A stretch of DNA of 13,841 nucleotides from Geothermovivens sp964644845 (GTDB taxonomy: Bacteria > Zhuqueibacterota > Zhuqueibacteria > Oleimicrobiales > Geothermoviventaceae). Positions 1 through 7,601 of the stretch are shown one piece after another. The DNA lies in the NCBI GenBank assembly GCA_964644845.1, contig CAZXXS010000026.1:1-13841 (forward strand). The letters are read 5' to 3'. A program made the position numbers and the translations under genes. The notes under the pieces are model-generated. The model did no database searches, was not told where the DNA came from, and saw nothing but the letters and a program-made list of their open reading frames with translations. The first letter of the stretch is position 1; each line of letters begins with the position of its first letter.

Positions 1-831
1 ATCGGCAACCCGCGGGGCGATGTACCGGACTTGCCCGCTCTGGCGGACGTGGCGCACAGGTACGGTGTTCCACTCGTCGTCGACAACACGGTGGCGTCGC
101 CTTACCTCTGCCGTCCCATCGAACACGGTGCGGACATCGTCTTTCATTCAGCCACCAAGTTCATCGGCGGTCACGGCACGTCCATTGGCGGGGTGGTGAT
201 TGATTCCGGGAAGTTTCGTTGGGACAACGGTCGGTTTCCGAATTTCACCGAGCCGAGCGAAGGGTACCATGGCCTGCGCTTCTGGGAAGCCTTCGGTGCG
301 GACAGTCCCACCGGAAACATCGCCTTCATCACGAAGGCCCGGGTTGAGTACCTCCGTGATCTTGGGCCGGCTCTGAGTCCGTTCAACGCTTTTCTGTTCC
401 TGCAGGGCCTGGAGACACTTCCTCTCCGCATGGAGCGGCACTGCCAGAACGCGCTCGCTGTCGCCAGGTACCTGGAGCAACACCCACGCGTGGCGTGGGT
501 GAGCTACCCGGGACTGGAATCCCACCCGTCGCACGAGATTGCGAAAAAGCTGCTTCCCAGGGGCTTCGGCGCCATCCTCACGTTCGGCATGAAGGGCGGC
601 AGGGAAGAATCGCAGCGGGTGGTGGACAACGTGAAATTGATTTCGCTGCTGGCCAACATTGGCGATGCACGCACGCTAATCATTCACCCAGCCACGACAA
701 CGCATCAGCAGCTTTCAGCCGAAGAACGCGTTTCCTCGGGCGTGACGGACGATTTGATCAGACTGTCCGTGGGGCTCGAGAACGTAGACGACATCATCGA
801 GGATCTGGAACAGGCAATCGCGAAGGCATGA
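1..831 (+). CDS. metY: O-acetylhomoserine sulfhydrylase, C-terminal part (5' end outside window)
   Basis: PLP enzyme of the Cys/Met-metabolism family. It replaces the acetyl group of O-acetyl-L-homoserine with sulfide to give homocysteine in the cytoplasm. The frame is open from base 1, beginning IGNPRGDVPDL, so about 150 N-terminal residues are missing against a usual length near 430; 276 residues are visible. DNTVASPYL and the PLP-lysine motif HSATKFIGGHG (Lys codon at 157-159) are followed by the family's GTSIGGVV segment. The C-terminal part has IIHPATTTHQQLS and SVGLENVDDIIEDL, both typical of MetY/MetZ. The stop overlaps the metX start (ATGA). Pairing with metX supports the acetylhomoserine direct-sulfhydrylation role over cystathionine gamma-synthase. 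Family assignment is secure; exact substrate (O-acetyl or O-succinyl) is inferred. Confidence 0.95.
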   Translation: MGNPRGDVPDLPALADVAHRYGVPLVVDNTVASPYLCRPIEHGADIVFHSATKFIGGHGTSIGGVVIDSGKFRWDNGRFPNFTEPSEGYHGLRFWEAFGADSPTGNIAFITKARVEYLRDLGPALSPFNAFLFLQGLETLPLRMERHCQNALAVARYLEQHPRVAWVSYPGLESHPSHEIAKKLLPRGFGAILTFGMKGGREESQRVVDNVKLISLLANIGDARTLIIHPATTTHQQLSAEERVSSGVTDDLIRLSVGLENVDDIIEDLEQAIAKA

Positions 832-1955
832 CTGAGACGCAAAAGACGTTGGTTGAGACCCGCAAAATGGTGATCGCGTCGCCTGAAGAGCCTTTTGACT
901 TCGAGGTTGGCGCGACGCTGAATCACGTGGAGTTGGCGTACGAGGTGTACGGCGAGCTCAACGTGGCCGGTGACAACGCCATCTACGTGTGCCACGCGCT
1001 CACGGGCAGTGCACACGCGGCTTTCTACAACTCGCCCCAGGACAAGGTGGCGGGCTGGTGGGATGGCCTCATTGGCCCGGGAAAGGCCCTGGATCCCAGC
1101 CGGTACTTCATTGTCTGCGCCAACTTGCTCGGCAGCTGCTACGGCTCCACAGGGCCCAGCAGCCTGAACCCAGAGACGGGTCGCGTCTACGGCATGGACT
1201 TTCCCGCCGTGACGACGCGCGACATGGCGCAATCGCAGAAACGGCTGTTGGAAAGGCTCGGGGTTAGGAAGCTCCGGCTCGTGATCGGCGGGTCCCTCGG
1301 TGGCATGCTCACGTGGCAGTGGCTGGTGGACCACCCCGAGTTTGTGGAAGCAGCCATGCCAATCGCTGGTACTGTACAGGGATCTCCCTGGATGATTGGG
1401 CTCAACGAAGTCGCCCGCCAGGCCATCTTCAACGACCCGGCTTGGCAGGACGGTCGGTACGAAGACAAGGGGCCCGAGGCGGGGTTGGCCCTGGCGCGCA
1501 TGATCGCCATGATAACTTACCGTAGCGACCGTCAATTCTGGCAGCGGTTCGCTCGCGACCGCGTACGCCCAGAGCCGGAACAGGAACTGGCGTTTGACAA
1601 CTGGTTCCAGGTCGAAAGCTACCTCCACTACCAGGGGCAGAAGCTGGTGCGTCGGTTTGACGCGCGTACCTACGTGTATCTCACGGAGGCAATGGACCTG
1701 CACGACGTGGCGCGTGGCTACGGCTCGCTGGACGACGCACTGGCTCGGATCCAGTCCGACGTCCTGGTGGTAGGCATCGACAGCGACATGCTTTACTTTC
1801 CGCACGAGCTACAGGATACCGTGCGACGGTTGCGGCGTCTTGGAAAGAGGGCTGACTACGCTGAGATCCGGTCGATTTACGGTCACGACGCTTTCTTAAT
1901 TGAGTACGAGCAACTCAACCGTCTGGTACGCGACTTTCTGGAACGGAGGCGGTGA
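828..1955 (+). CDS. metX: Homoserine O-acetyltransferase (MetX, alpha/beta-hydrolase fold)
   Basis: Transfers an acyl group, most likely acetyl from acetyl-CoA, to L-homoserine, making the substrate of the MetY encoded just upstream. The 375-residue product has the usual family length. The nucleophile elbow is GGSLGGM with Ser156. The acid is probably Asp320 in IDSDMLYFP and the base His353 in YGHDAFLIE. Other family signatures are CHALTGSAH (55-63), the ANLLGSCYGSTGPSS block (98-112) and NWFQVESYLHYQG (258-270). The ATG at 828 overlaps the metY stop as ATGA, which fits translational coupling; the upstream in-frame extension lies inside metY and does not look like protein. Some MetX proteins use succinyl-CoA and this cannot be excluded by eye, though the MetY partner favours acetyl. 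Confidence 0.95.
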   Translation: MTETQKTLVETRKMVIASPEEPFDFEVGATLNHVELAYEVYGELNVAGDNAIYVCHALTGSAHAAFYNSPQDKVAGWWDGLIGPGKALDPSRYFIVCANLLGSCYGSTGPSSLNPETGRVYGMDFPAVTTRDMAQSQKRLLERLGVRKLRLVIGGSLGGMLTWQWLVDHPEFVEAAMPIAGTVQGSPWMIGLNEVARQAIFNDPAWQDGRYEDKGPEAGLALARMIAMITYRSDRQFWQRFARDRVRPEPEQELAFDNWFQVESYLHYQGQKLVRRFDARTYVYLTEAMDLHDVARGYGSLDDALARIQSDVLVVGIDSDMLYFPHELQDTVRRLRRLGKRADYAEIRSIYGHDAFLIEYEQLNRLVRDFLERRR

Positions 1956-3385
1956 TGCGTGTTCTGAAATTCGGTGGAACGTCGGTCGGAGATGCGGAAA
2001 ACATCCGGCGCGTGGTTCGTGTCGTGAAGACCAAAGTGGGCGAACCGGTGGTACTTGTGTTTTCGGCCATGGGCGGCACGACCGACAAACTGGAGGAAAT
2101 TGGCCATCTGGCCTCCCAGGGGAAGTTCGAAGAAAGCCTCGCGGTCATTTCGTCGCTGCGCGGGCTGCATTTTCAGATCATCGGCCAGCTGCTCGACGAC
2201 AGCCCGGGAAAGGCCGAAGTGACGGCATTCTGCGACCGAACGTTCCGGACCCTCGAGGAAATGGCCAGAAGTCTGTCGGTGCTGGCGGATTTCTCCCCAG
2301 CGGTCCAGGACCGATTGCTCGGCTACGGCGAAATCTTGTCGTCGCGCATCTTGGCCGAAGTACTGCGTCAGGAGGGCATCCCGGTCGAGTGGGTAGACGC
2401 CCGGGAGCTAATCGTTTCCACGCCCGAGCACACGGCGGCTGACCCCATTTTCGAGGAAACCGCCAAGCGCTGCCGAGAGAAGCTGCTGCCTCTCCTTGAA
2501 GACGGCCGGGTCCCGGTTACGCAGGGATTCATTGCCAGCTCTGCGGACGGTGTGATGACTACTCTCGGTCGTGGGGGGTCAGATTACACGGCTTCGCTGA
2601 TTGGCGCTTCTCTGGGGGCGGACGAAATCGAAATCTGGACGGACGTGGACGGTGTGATGACGGCCGATCCTTCTCTTGTGCCGCAAGCGCGGCGCATCCC
2701 GGTGATGAGCTTCAACGAGGCAGCGGAATTGGCGTTCTTTGGCGCCCGGGTGCTGCATCCGAAGACGCTGGTACCCGCGGTGGAGCGCGGCATTCCCGTC
2801 CGTGTGCTGAACACGCGGCGGCCCGAGGGGCAGGGTACAGTGATTCTGGCCGAGGCGCCACCGAACGGCCAGCGCGTGAAGAGCATTGCCTACAAAGAGG
2901 GCATGACCCTGGTCACCCTTGTGTCCACGGAAATGTTCAAAGCGCACGGTTACTTGCGCAGGATCTTCGAGATCTTCGATCGCTTCCGCGTGTCTGCAGA
3001 TGTGGTGGCAACAAGCGAAGTGTCCGTGGCCATCGCCGTGTGGGATGCCAGTCGCTTACCGCTGATCGCTGCCGAGCTCGAAAAGTACGGTTCCGTAGCC
3101 GTGAAGCCGAACCAGGCCGTGGTGTGCGTGGTTGGCGAGCGCCTGAAGGAAACACCGGGCATTGTTTGCCAGATTTTCGAAGATCTGTGCGACGTGAAGA
3201 CCTCGATGGTCTCGTTGGGAGGCTCGGAAATCAACCTGAGCTTTGTTGTGGACGAGGACGAGCTGCCCAAAGTGATCACTCGGTTGCACCGGCGGTTCTT
3301 TGAGCGTCAGGATGAAGGAGCGAAGCAACGGACCCCGGACACGCGAAAGAAATCCAAGGAGGCAGTCGGTGGCACAAAGGCGTAA
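1955..3385 (+). CDS. lysC: Aspartokinase with C-terminal ACT domains (LysC/AKIII-like)
   Basis: Phosphorylates L-aspartate, the first step toward lysine, threonine, methionine and homoserine. The 476-residue product starts with the nucleotide-binding motif KFGGTSVGD (5-13). It carries the kinase signature TTLGRGGSDYTASL (202-215) and WTDVDGVMTADP (228-239). Two ACT regulatory units follow: about 310-380, with SADVVATSEVSVAIAV, and about 387-445, with SMVSLGGSEINLSFVV. The layout resembles the lysine-inhibited E. coli LysC type, so allosteric feedback is expected, but the effector is not readable from sequence. ATG 1955 is chosen over GTG 1952 because GGAGG at 1945-1949 sits 5 nt before it. 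The metX stop overlaps it by one base (TGATG). The charged tail of about 25 residues after RLHRRFFE is not part of the fold and also contains the asd ribosome-binding site. Confidence 0.95.
   Translation: MRVLKFGGTSVGDAENIRRVVRVVKTKVGEPVVLVFSAMGGTTDKLEEIGHLASQGKFEESLAVISSLRGLHFQIIGQLLDDSPGKAEVTAFCDRTFRTLEEMARSLSVLADFSPAVQDRLLGYGEILSSRILAEVLRQEGIPVEWVDARELIVSTPEHTAADPIFEETAKRCREKLLPLLEDGRVPVTQGFIASSADGVMTTLGRGGSDYTASLIGASLGADEIEIWTDVDGVMTADPSLVPQARRIPVMSFNEAAELAFFGARVLHPKTLVPAVERGIPVRVLNTRRPEGQGTVILAEAPPNGQRVKSIAYKEGMTLVTLVSTEMFKAHGYLRRIFEIFDRFRVSADVVATSEVSVAIAVWDASRLPLIAAELEKYGSVAVKPNQAVVCVVGERLKETPGIVCQIFEDLCDVKTSMVSLGGSEINLSFVVDEDELPKVITRLHRRFFERQDEGAKQRTPDTRKKSKEAVGGTKA
3356..3362 (+). promoter_or_regulatory. 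Ribosome-binding site of asd inside lysC
   Basis: AAGGAGG lies 6 nt upstream of the GTG at 3369. It decides the asd start in favour of this GTG over the in-frame TTG at 3300, which would add 23 basic residues not found in the family. It is located in the coding tail of lysC. Confidence 0.8.
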
Positions 3386-4415
3386 GGTGGCAGTTCTGGG
3401 AGCGACTGGGGCGGTTGGTCAGCGATTCGTTCAGCTGCTGGCCGAGCATCCCTGGTTCGAGATCGCAGCTGTAGCGGCGTCTGAAAGGTCGGCTGGGAAG
3501 TCGTACCAGGAGGCAGTCCGGTGGACACTGCCAGGAGGAATTCCTGACGCGGTTGCGAAAATGGTGGTTGTGACGCCCGAGCCCGAAAACATGGAGGTCG
3601 ACCTGGTGTTCTCGGGATTGGACGCCGCTGTGGCCGAACAGGTTGAGCCACGTTTTCGGGATGCGGGGTTTGTCGTAGTCAGCAACGCCAAGAGCTTTCG
3701 GTGGAGTCCGTGTGTGCCTTTGGTGGTGCCGGAGATTAACGCTGATCATCTCGAACTGGTCGTTAGCCAAAAGGCCCGTTACGGTGGAGCGATTGTAACC
3801 AACCCGAATTGCTCGACGATTGGGCTGACGCTGTCGCTGGAGCCCCTGCGGCGTGCCTTTGGTGTGCGTCAGGTCCTGGTTACGACGCTGCAAGCGCTCT
3901 CTGGCGCGGGGTACCCCGGTGTGCCGAGTTTGGACGCTTTGGACAACGTGTTGCCCGAAATTGCGGGTGAAGAAGAGAAAATGGAGAAAGAACCGCGGAA
4001 AATTTTCGGCACGCTTCGCGGCGGACAGGTGGAACTGGCGCCTCTCGACGTGAGTGCTCAGTGCAATCGCGTGGCGGTACGCGACGGCCACCTGGTGTCA
4101 GTCTCCGTCAGTCTTGAACGAAAAGCAAATCTTGGGGAAGTGGAAGAAGCTTTCGAGACGTTTCGCTCGCCTCTGGAAGGATTGCGCCTGCCCTCAGCCC
4201 CGGCACGGCCGGTGGTTCTGGAGCGCGGGTTCGCACGTCCGCAGCCTGTGCTGGACCGCGAACGCGACCTCGGGATGACGGTGACGGTCGGCCGGCTGCG
4301 GGAATGTTCGGTGCTGGATTACCGCTACGTCGCCTTGGTTCACAACACGATTCGGGGTGCCGCCGGCGGTACCATTCTGATTGCGGAGTACCTGGTGGCG
4401 AAGGGCCTCGTGTAG
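3369..4415 (+). CDS. asd: Aspartate-semialdehyde dehydrogenase, archaeal/fungal-like subfamily
   Basis: Reduces aspartyl phosphate, the product of the LysC encoded upstream, to aspartate semialdehyde with NADPH. The 348-residue product starts MAQRRKVAVLGATGAVGQRF with a Rossmann loop at residues 11-17. The catalytic Cys148 is in TNPNCSTIG and the likely catalytic His241 in VRDGHLVSV. The block LQALSGAGYPGVPSLDALDN (174-193) followed by GEEEKMEKEP (200-209) is characteristic of the archaeal/yeast-type enzyme rather than the E. coli type. The C-terminus ends normally with HNTIRGAAGGTILIAEYL. It overlaps lysC by 17 nt and starts at GTG with a strong RBS. It is the last gene of the operon; the next gene is convergent. 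Confidence 0.95.
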   Translation: MAQRRKVAVLGATGAVGQRFVQLLAEHPWFEIAAVAASERSAGKSYQEAVRWTLPGGIPDAVAKMVVVTPEPENMEVDLVFSGLDAAVAEQVEPRFRDAGFVVVSNAKSFRWSPCVPLVVPEINADHLELVVSQKARYGGAIVTNPNCSTIGLTLSLEPLRRAFGVRQVLVTTLQALSGAGYPGVPSLDALDNVLPEIAGEEEKMEKEPRKIFGTLRGGQVELAPLDVSAQCNRVAVRDGHLVSVSVSLERKANLGEVEEAFETFRSPLEGLRLPSAPARPVVLERGFARPQPVLDRERDLGMTVTVGRLRECSVLDYRYVALVHNTIRGAAGGTILIAEYLVAKGLV

Positions 4416-4448
4416 AGGGACTTCTCCGCGGAGGGCGAGCAAGGGTTG

Positions 4449-4465
4449 GTTTCCTGACTGGAAAC
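4449..4465. terminator. Weak hairpin in the convergent gap, possible terminator
   Basis: GTTTCC-tgact-GGAAAC forms a 6-bp stem with a 5-nt loop, followed by GCTTTCT on the plus strand. It is about 35 nt past the asd stop. There is no clean T-run, so a terminator role is only a guess. Confidence 0.25.
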
Positions 4466-4472
4466 GCTTTCT

Positions 4473-4540
4473 GGAGGCTCGACCAGCGAAGAGCGGGTGG
4501 AGCCAGCAACACGGGGCTCCGGCGGCTCGACCAGCAAAGA
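4473..4540. repeat. Imperfect 20-nt direct repeat pair
   Basis: Copies at 4473-4492 and 4521-4540 match at 18 of 20 positions (GGxGGCTCGACCAGCxAAGA), offset by 48 nt. On the minus strand both read CTGGTCGAGCC plus a short G/C-rich tail. No further copy was noticed in the window. It could be part of a dispersed repeat of this genome. Confidence 0.5.
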
Positions 4541-4861
4541 CAAACCGAGGGCCACCCAGAACGCGGGCGCCACGGGGAAAACACCCGAGGTCATCGAGGG
4601 GATGCGACATTTCCGGGTGCGCCGTTCCCCCGCAGCAGTCCGAGCGTGCCGTGCGGGAGCGGGGACACCGCGCTTGCACAGCCCGGAGTTGTGTCTCGAA
4701 GGCATTGGATTTACCCACTGTGAAGCGGTTTCTACCCCAGGGACAGCCCGGTTGCCCACAAGAAGCCCGCCACGGGGAAGCCGTACCGCGGTCAGCGTGC
4801 ACTTTCCCCGCGTCCCGTTTTGCCTCAATCCCGGAGGGGACCCGATTTTGCGAGCGCGAAG

Positions 4862-6919
4862 CTACTTCGTGGCTGGCGTCCAGGGAAAAGCGGACACCCT
4901 CAGGCGCGCGCAACCCATGGGAATCAGTGTGACCTCCTCGACCGGCGTTGTCAGCCTGACCGGGCTGGTAGGTACCGGCTGAATGAGGCCGTTCTCCTCA
5001 AGCCCCCAGCCTGGAACACGTTTGGCTTTGCAGCGGATTTGAATCGGCGCATTCTCCGGCGTAAACGGTTGACCGGACACGTGATCAGCCCGCCGGACCA
5101 CGCGAAAGGCGCGTTCGGGCTGTGAGTGGGGCAGGACGAGGGCGTAGTTCCAGGGGGTTGTGGGGTAGACCTCAAAAGCAGGCCAGGCGTCTGTACCGCC
5201 GTACCGAACCCAGCGTTCCCCGATCTTGAGGGAGAAGTAAAGGGGACCGTAACGCACCGAGACGCTGTTGCCGTTCTGCTGCCAGGTCTCGACGGTTAGC
5301 GACATGGGCAGCGTGAGCGTAACGGTGTCGCCATCCTGCCATTCCCTTCGGATTCGAATCCAGTTTGCCGGTTCCGTGCGCAGGGCAACGGGTTTGCCGT
5401 TCACGGCGACGGTTGCTCCATCTGCCCAAGCGGGTACGCGTAAGTAGAGCGGGAAGAGGACAGGCTTCGGTGTTGAAATGCGGATGTGGATGGTTTCCTC
5501 AAAAGGGTAACCAGTTTCTTCGGTGATCTGAATTGTGCGTCCCTTGCCCACGGTGGCATTCACTTGCGACGCGCTGTAGAACACGGCGGCCAGCCCACTG
5601 TCCCGGGTGGCCATCCAGAGATGCTCCGCCAGGTACGGCCAGCCAAATGACACGTTGTGCTGGCAACAGCGGTATTTCCAGGGGGTGTAGCTGAGCATGT
5701 CGCCGCCGTTGTCGAAGATCGGTGCCTTGCTCTTTCGATCAAGCTGTACCAGGTTCGGTGCCGTCAGGTAGTGGAGCCCCTTGAAGTCGGGTGTCACAGC
5801 GGCGGGGAGCGAGTTGAAGGCCACGTTCTCGGCGTGGTCAGCCCAGCGTACGTCCCCGGTCATGCCCACGAGCATCTCATCGCTGTGCATGAACTCGACC
5901 ATGGTGCACGTTTCAGCAGCCTGGCGCGGTCCAGTGTGGCCAGGGCGTGCATTTTCGTCGGCGCCAAACATTCCGCCGGGCACTTGCCCGTACTCGTCCA
6001 TGAAGGCGTGGAAGTCCCGTACGGTGGCCTTCAGGTAGCGTTCGTCCCCGAATTGCTGGTAGAATTGCGCTGGTTCACGGAACCCCTGGGCCAGGTTTAC
6101 GCCATGCCAGGTAGGAATGCCCCAGGACCATCCGGCTGTCTGGTCGTGATTCACGAAGCCGAGCTGCAGAAGCCATTCCGCACCGGTGAGGTTGTACAGC
6201 CACTGAATGTGGTCCAGGTTGTCGCCGCCGCGCCAGTGTTGCCAGGTGCCTGTGAGAAAGTACTCCAGGGGTACCGTGTTGAGCCAGCGGAAGTAGTTGG
6301 TCATTAAATCCAGCACGCGCTCATCGCCAGTAGCCTCGTAGTGGGTGCGCAAGGCGTAGAGCATAACCATGTTTGGCCAGATGTCGTGCGCCGTGGTGTG
6401 CGACACCTGTGCCCGTTCCCAGTTGGCCCGGGGACCAAAGAAACCGTCTTCTCCCTGGGTGCGCAGCACACCCTCGATCCAGCGTTCGGCCTCGCTCACG
6501 ATTCTTTCGTCGCCAAGCACGTACCCGAGGGAAATGAAGCCCCGGAGCCAGTAGGGGACTTCTTCCCAGCCGTGCTTACCGCGACCGCCCGGACTGACCC
6601 AGGCGTTTCCCTCAAAGCTGCAGTACTTGCTGATTTCCGTCAAATGCCCAACAAAACCGTCTGCTTCCAGCTCAAGCAGGTGACGCAACCAGCCCAACGG
6701 CTTCACGGAGCCAACGGGCAACTTGATCAACGGGTTAGCGTACAGAGGTCGTCGATTTCCACGGTAGAAAGGGTTGGAGCCAGTTGCAGGGGGTGTTTTA
6801 AGCAACGAAATGGCCTGTTCGGACCGGTTGGAAGGCGCGCTTGCGCTGGTCTTGGAAATGACTGCGCCAAATGTCAAAAAGACGAAAAGGGGCAAGAACA
6901 AAGCGCTAAGTCCTCGCAC
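4862..6919 (-). CDS. Exported GH127 (DUF1680) beta-L-arabinofuranosidase-like glycoside hydrolase
   Basis: Predicted exported glycosidase, probably releasing L-arabinofuranose or a related sugar. The 685-residue product starts with a Sec signal peptide: MR, a hydrophobic run to about residue 21, then SKTSASA with likely cleavage after 28. The (alpha/alpha)6-barrel region includes HTTAHDIWPNMVMLYAL (174-190) and HWRGGDNLDHIQWLYN (228-243). Zinc/nucleophile residues match characterised GH127: Glu336 and Cys338 in AETCTMVEF, and Cys418-Cys419 in YRCCQHN, where the first Cys of the pair would be the nucleophile. Glu322 in GADENAR is a candidate acid/base. C-terminal beta domains follow (PLYLRVPAWADGATVAVNGKP at 490-510). 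The GTG start at 6917-6919 has GAGGTG 5 nt before it. No sugar transporter or regulator is adjacent. Substrate specificity cannot be told by eye; GH146/GH142 relatives share the Cys-zinc site. Confidence 0.9.
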   Translation of the reverse strand: MRGLSALFLPLFVFLTFGAVISKTSASAPSNRSEQAISLLKTPPATGSNPFYRGNRRPLYANPLIKLPVGSVKPLGWLRHLLELEADGFVGHLTEISKYCSFEGNAWVSPGGRGKHGWEEVPYWLRGFISLGYVLGDERIVSEAERWIEGVLRTQGEDGFFGPRANWERAQVSHTTAHDIWPNMVMLYALRTHYEATGDERVLDLMTNYFRWLNTVPLEYFLTGTWQHWRGGDNLDHIQWLYNLTGAEWLLQLGFVNHDQTAGWSWGIPTWHGVNLAQGFREPAQFYQQFGDERYLKATVRDFHAFMDEYGQVPGGMFGADENARPGHTGPRQAAETCTMVEFMHSDEMLVGMTGDVRWADHAENVAFNSLPAAVTPDFKGLHYLTAPNLVQLDRKSKAPIFDNGGDMLSYTPWKYRCCQHNVSFGWPYLAEHLWMATRDSGLAAVFYSASQVNATVGKGRTIQITEETGYPFEETIHIRISTPKPVLFPLYLRVPAWADGATVAVNGKPVALRTEPANWIRIRREWQDGDTVTLTLPMSLTVETWQQNGNSVSVRYGPLYFSLKIGERWVRYGGTDAWPAFEVYPTTPWNYALVLPHSQPERAFRVVRRADHVSGQPFTPENAPIQIRCKAKRVPGWGLEENGLIQPVPTSPVRLTTPVEEVTLIPMGCARLRVSAFPWTPATK

Positions 6920-7419
6920 GGCAACACCTCACATTTTGTGAACGGTTGTTTGGCGGGAATCAGCATCTGGCTTGTAAAAGAACTTAAAGAAATCCACAGC
7001 AGAGTGCAAGCGGATTCAGGAACAGGGACTCTCCCGTCCTCCCGTGGGAGTTTGCGGACACCTCAGAGCGGTTTCGGTCTTGCTGGTAGAATCGTTCCAC
7101 GCCAGGGCAGGAGCTCAAGAATCGCCCTGTGTTTTGGCTGGGAATTGGAAAGCCCCAGCGAATTGCGGCGAGCACCGGTTGAAGCCACTCAGTTTCGAAG
7201 CCGCGTCAGCGTGTCTGCGCCTGAAACAGCCTGGTTGGGGGTTGAATTTCCGGGTCCTCTGGAGACAATCCGGAACTTCCAACTATCCCGCCTTGCTCGC
7301 ACGAAGTTCGATGACCGTGCAGGCAAAGCCGGATCCTTGGAGGCGGGTTAGGTCGAGCACAGACCGCAACTTACCGTGCCGAGCTGCACTCTTGTGTGGG
7401 AACTCCCAGGTTTAGGGTT

Positions 7420-7438
7420 CTGGTTCAGACGGAACCAG
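7420..7438. repeat. Perfect 7-bp inverted repeat upstream of the SUF promoter
   Basis: CTGGTTC-agacg-GAACCAG, 7-bp arms around a 5-nt spacer, ending about 50 nt before the -35 box of the SUF promoter. It could be a regulator-binding site or an RNA hairpin. There is no T-run after it, so it is unlikely to be a terminator. Confidence 0.4.
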
Positions 7439-7488
7439 CGGACCGGCCGTGTTGAGGAGTGGTGTTTCCTCAGAATCTGAATTAGCTC

Positions 7489-7517
7489 TTGACATTCCGG
7501 GGCGGATTGGTTACATT
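7489..7517 (+). promoter_or_regulatory. Sigma70-type promoter of the SUF operon
   Basis: A perfect -35 box TTGACA (7489-7494), a 17-nt spacer, then TACATT (7512-7517) as the -10 box, giving a leader of about 75-80 nt before sufC. An interrupted inverted repeat GGTT-N6-AACC (7509-7522) overlaps the -10 box and could be an operator, but it does not match a known SufR or IscR site that I can recognise. The sufC RBS is GAGGTG at 7592-7597, 4 nt before the ATG. Confidence 0.65.
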
Positions 7518-7601
7518 AAACCGGACAAACAAAATCCGCATTAACCAGCGTAAGCTGAAACAAATAGCGAACAACATAGGTTTTATCATTCGAGGTGAAC
7601 C

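Larger units (their letters stand above)
4416..4861. other. Convergent intergenic gap, 446 nt, with short repeats and weak hairpins
   Basis: Lies between the 3' ends of asd and the GH127 gene. All six frames are largely open because the DNA is GC-rich, but none of the translations has recognisable domains or a credible start with RBS. Visible structure: a perfect 10-bp palindrome CTCCGCGGAG at 4424-4433; a hairpin at 4449-4465; an imperfect 20-nt direct repeat at 4473 and 4521; and a 12-nt repeat CGCCACGGGGAA at 4568 and 4768, exactly 200 nt apart. It may be a decayed gene or a genome-specific repeat. Confidence 0.5.
6920..7601. other. Divergent intergenic region, 682 nt, between GH127 and the SUF operon
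   Basis: Must hold the promoters for both flanking genes. The GH127-proximal 100 nt is AT-richer than its surroundings, as a promoter region would be, but no convincing -35/-10 pair for the minus strand was found. The middle (about 7020-7440) has no credible gene but several short stems: CTCCC-GT-GGGAG near 7040; CAGGGC/GCCCTG at 7103-7108 and 7124-7129; GCTGGG/CCCAGC at 7137-7142 and 7154-7159; and CTGGTTC/GAACCAG at 7420-7438. The right end contains the SUF promoter. The middle could be an unannotated structured RNA or a decayed gene. Confidence 0.5.

Noticed and set aside
495..827. In-frame N-terminal extension of metX
   Set aside because: It overlaps the coding region of metY in another frame, and ATG 828 gives a normal-length MetX with an ATGA overlap.
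705..1805. 366-codon open frame on the minus strand opposite metX
   Set aside because: Antisense to metX, which has a full catalytic triad. The translation is low-complexity and matches no family I know.
4424..4433. Palindrome CTCCGCGGAG just after asd as a terminator
   Set aside because: It has no loop and no T-run, so it is reported only as part of the gap.
4381..4982. Several open frames on both strands in and around the asd-GH127 gap
   Set aside because: All frames are open because of base composition. The products lack domains, starts with RBS, or normal residue composition.
6341..7351. 336-codon plus-strand open frame covering the start of GH127 and the gap after it
   Set aside because: Two thirds is antisense to the GH127 gene. 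The part in the gap has no domain and no support as a separate gene.
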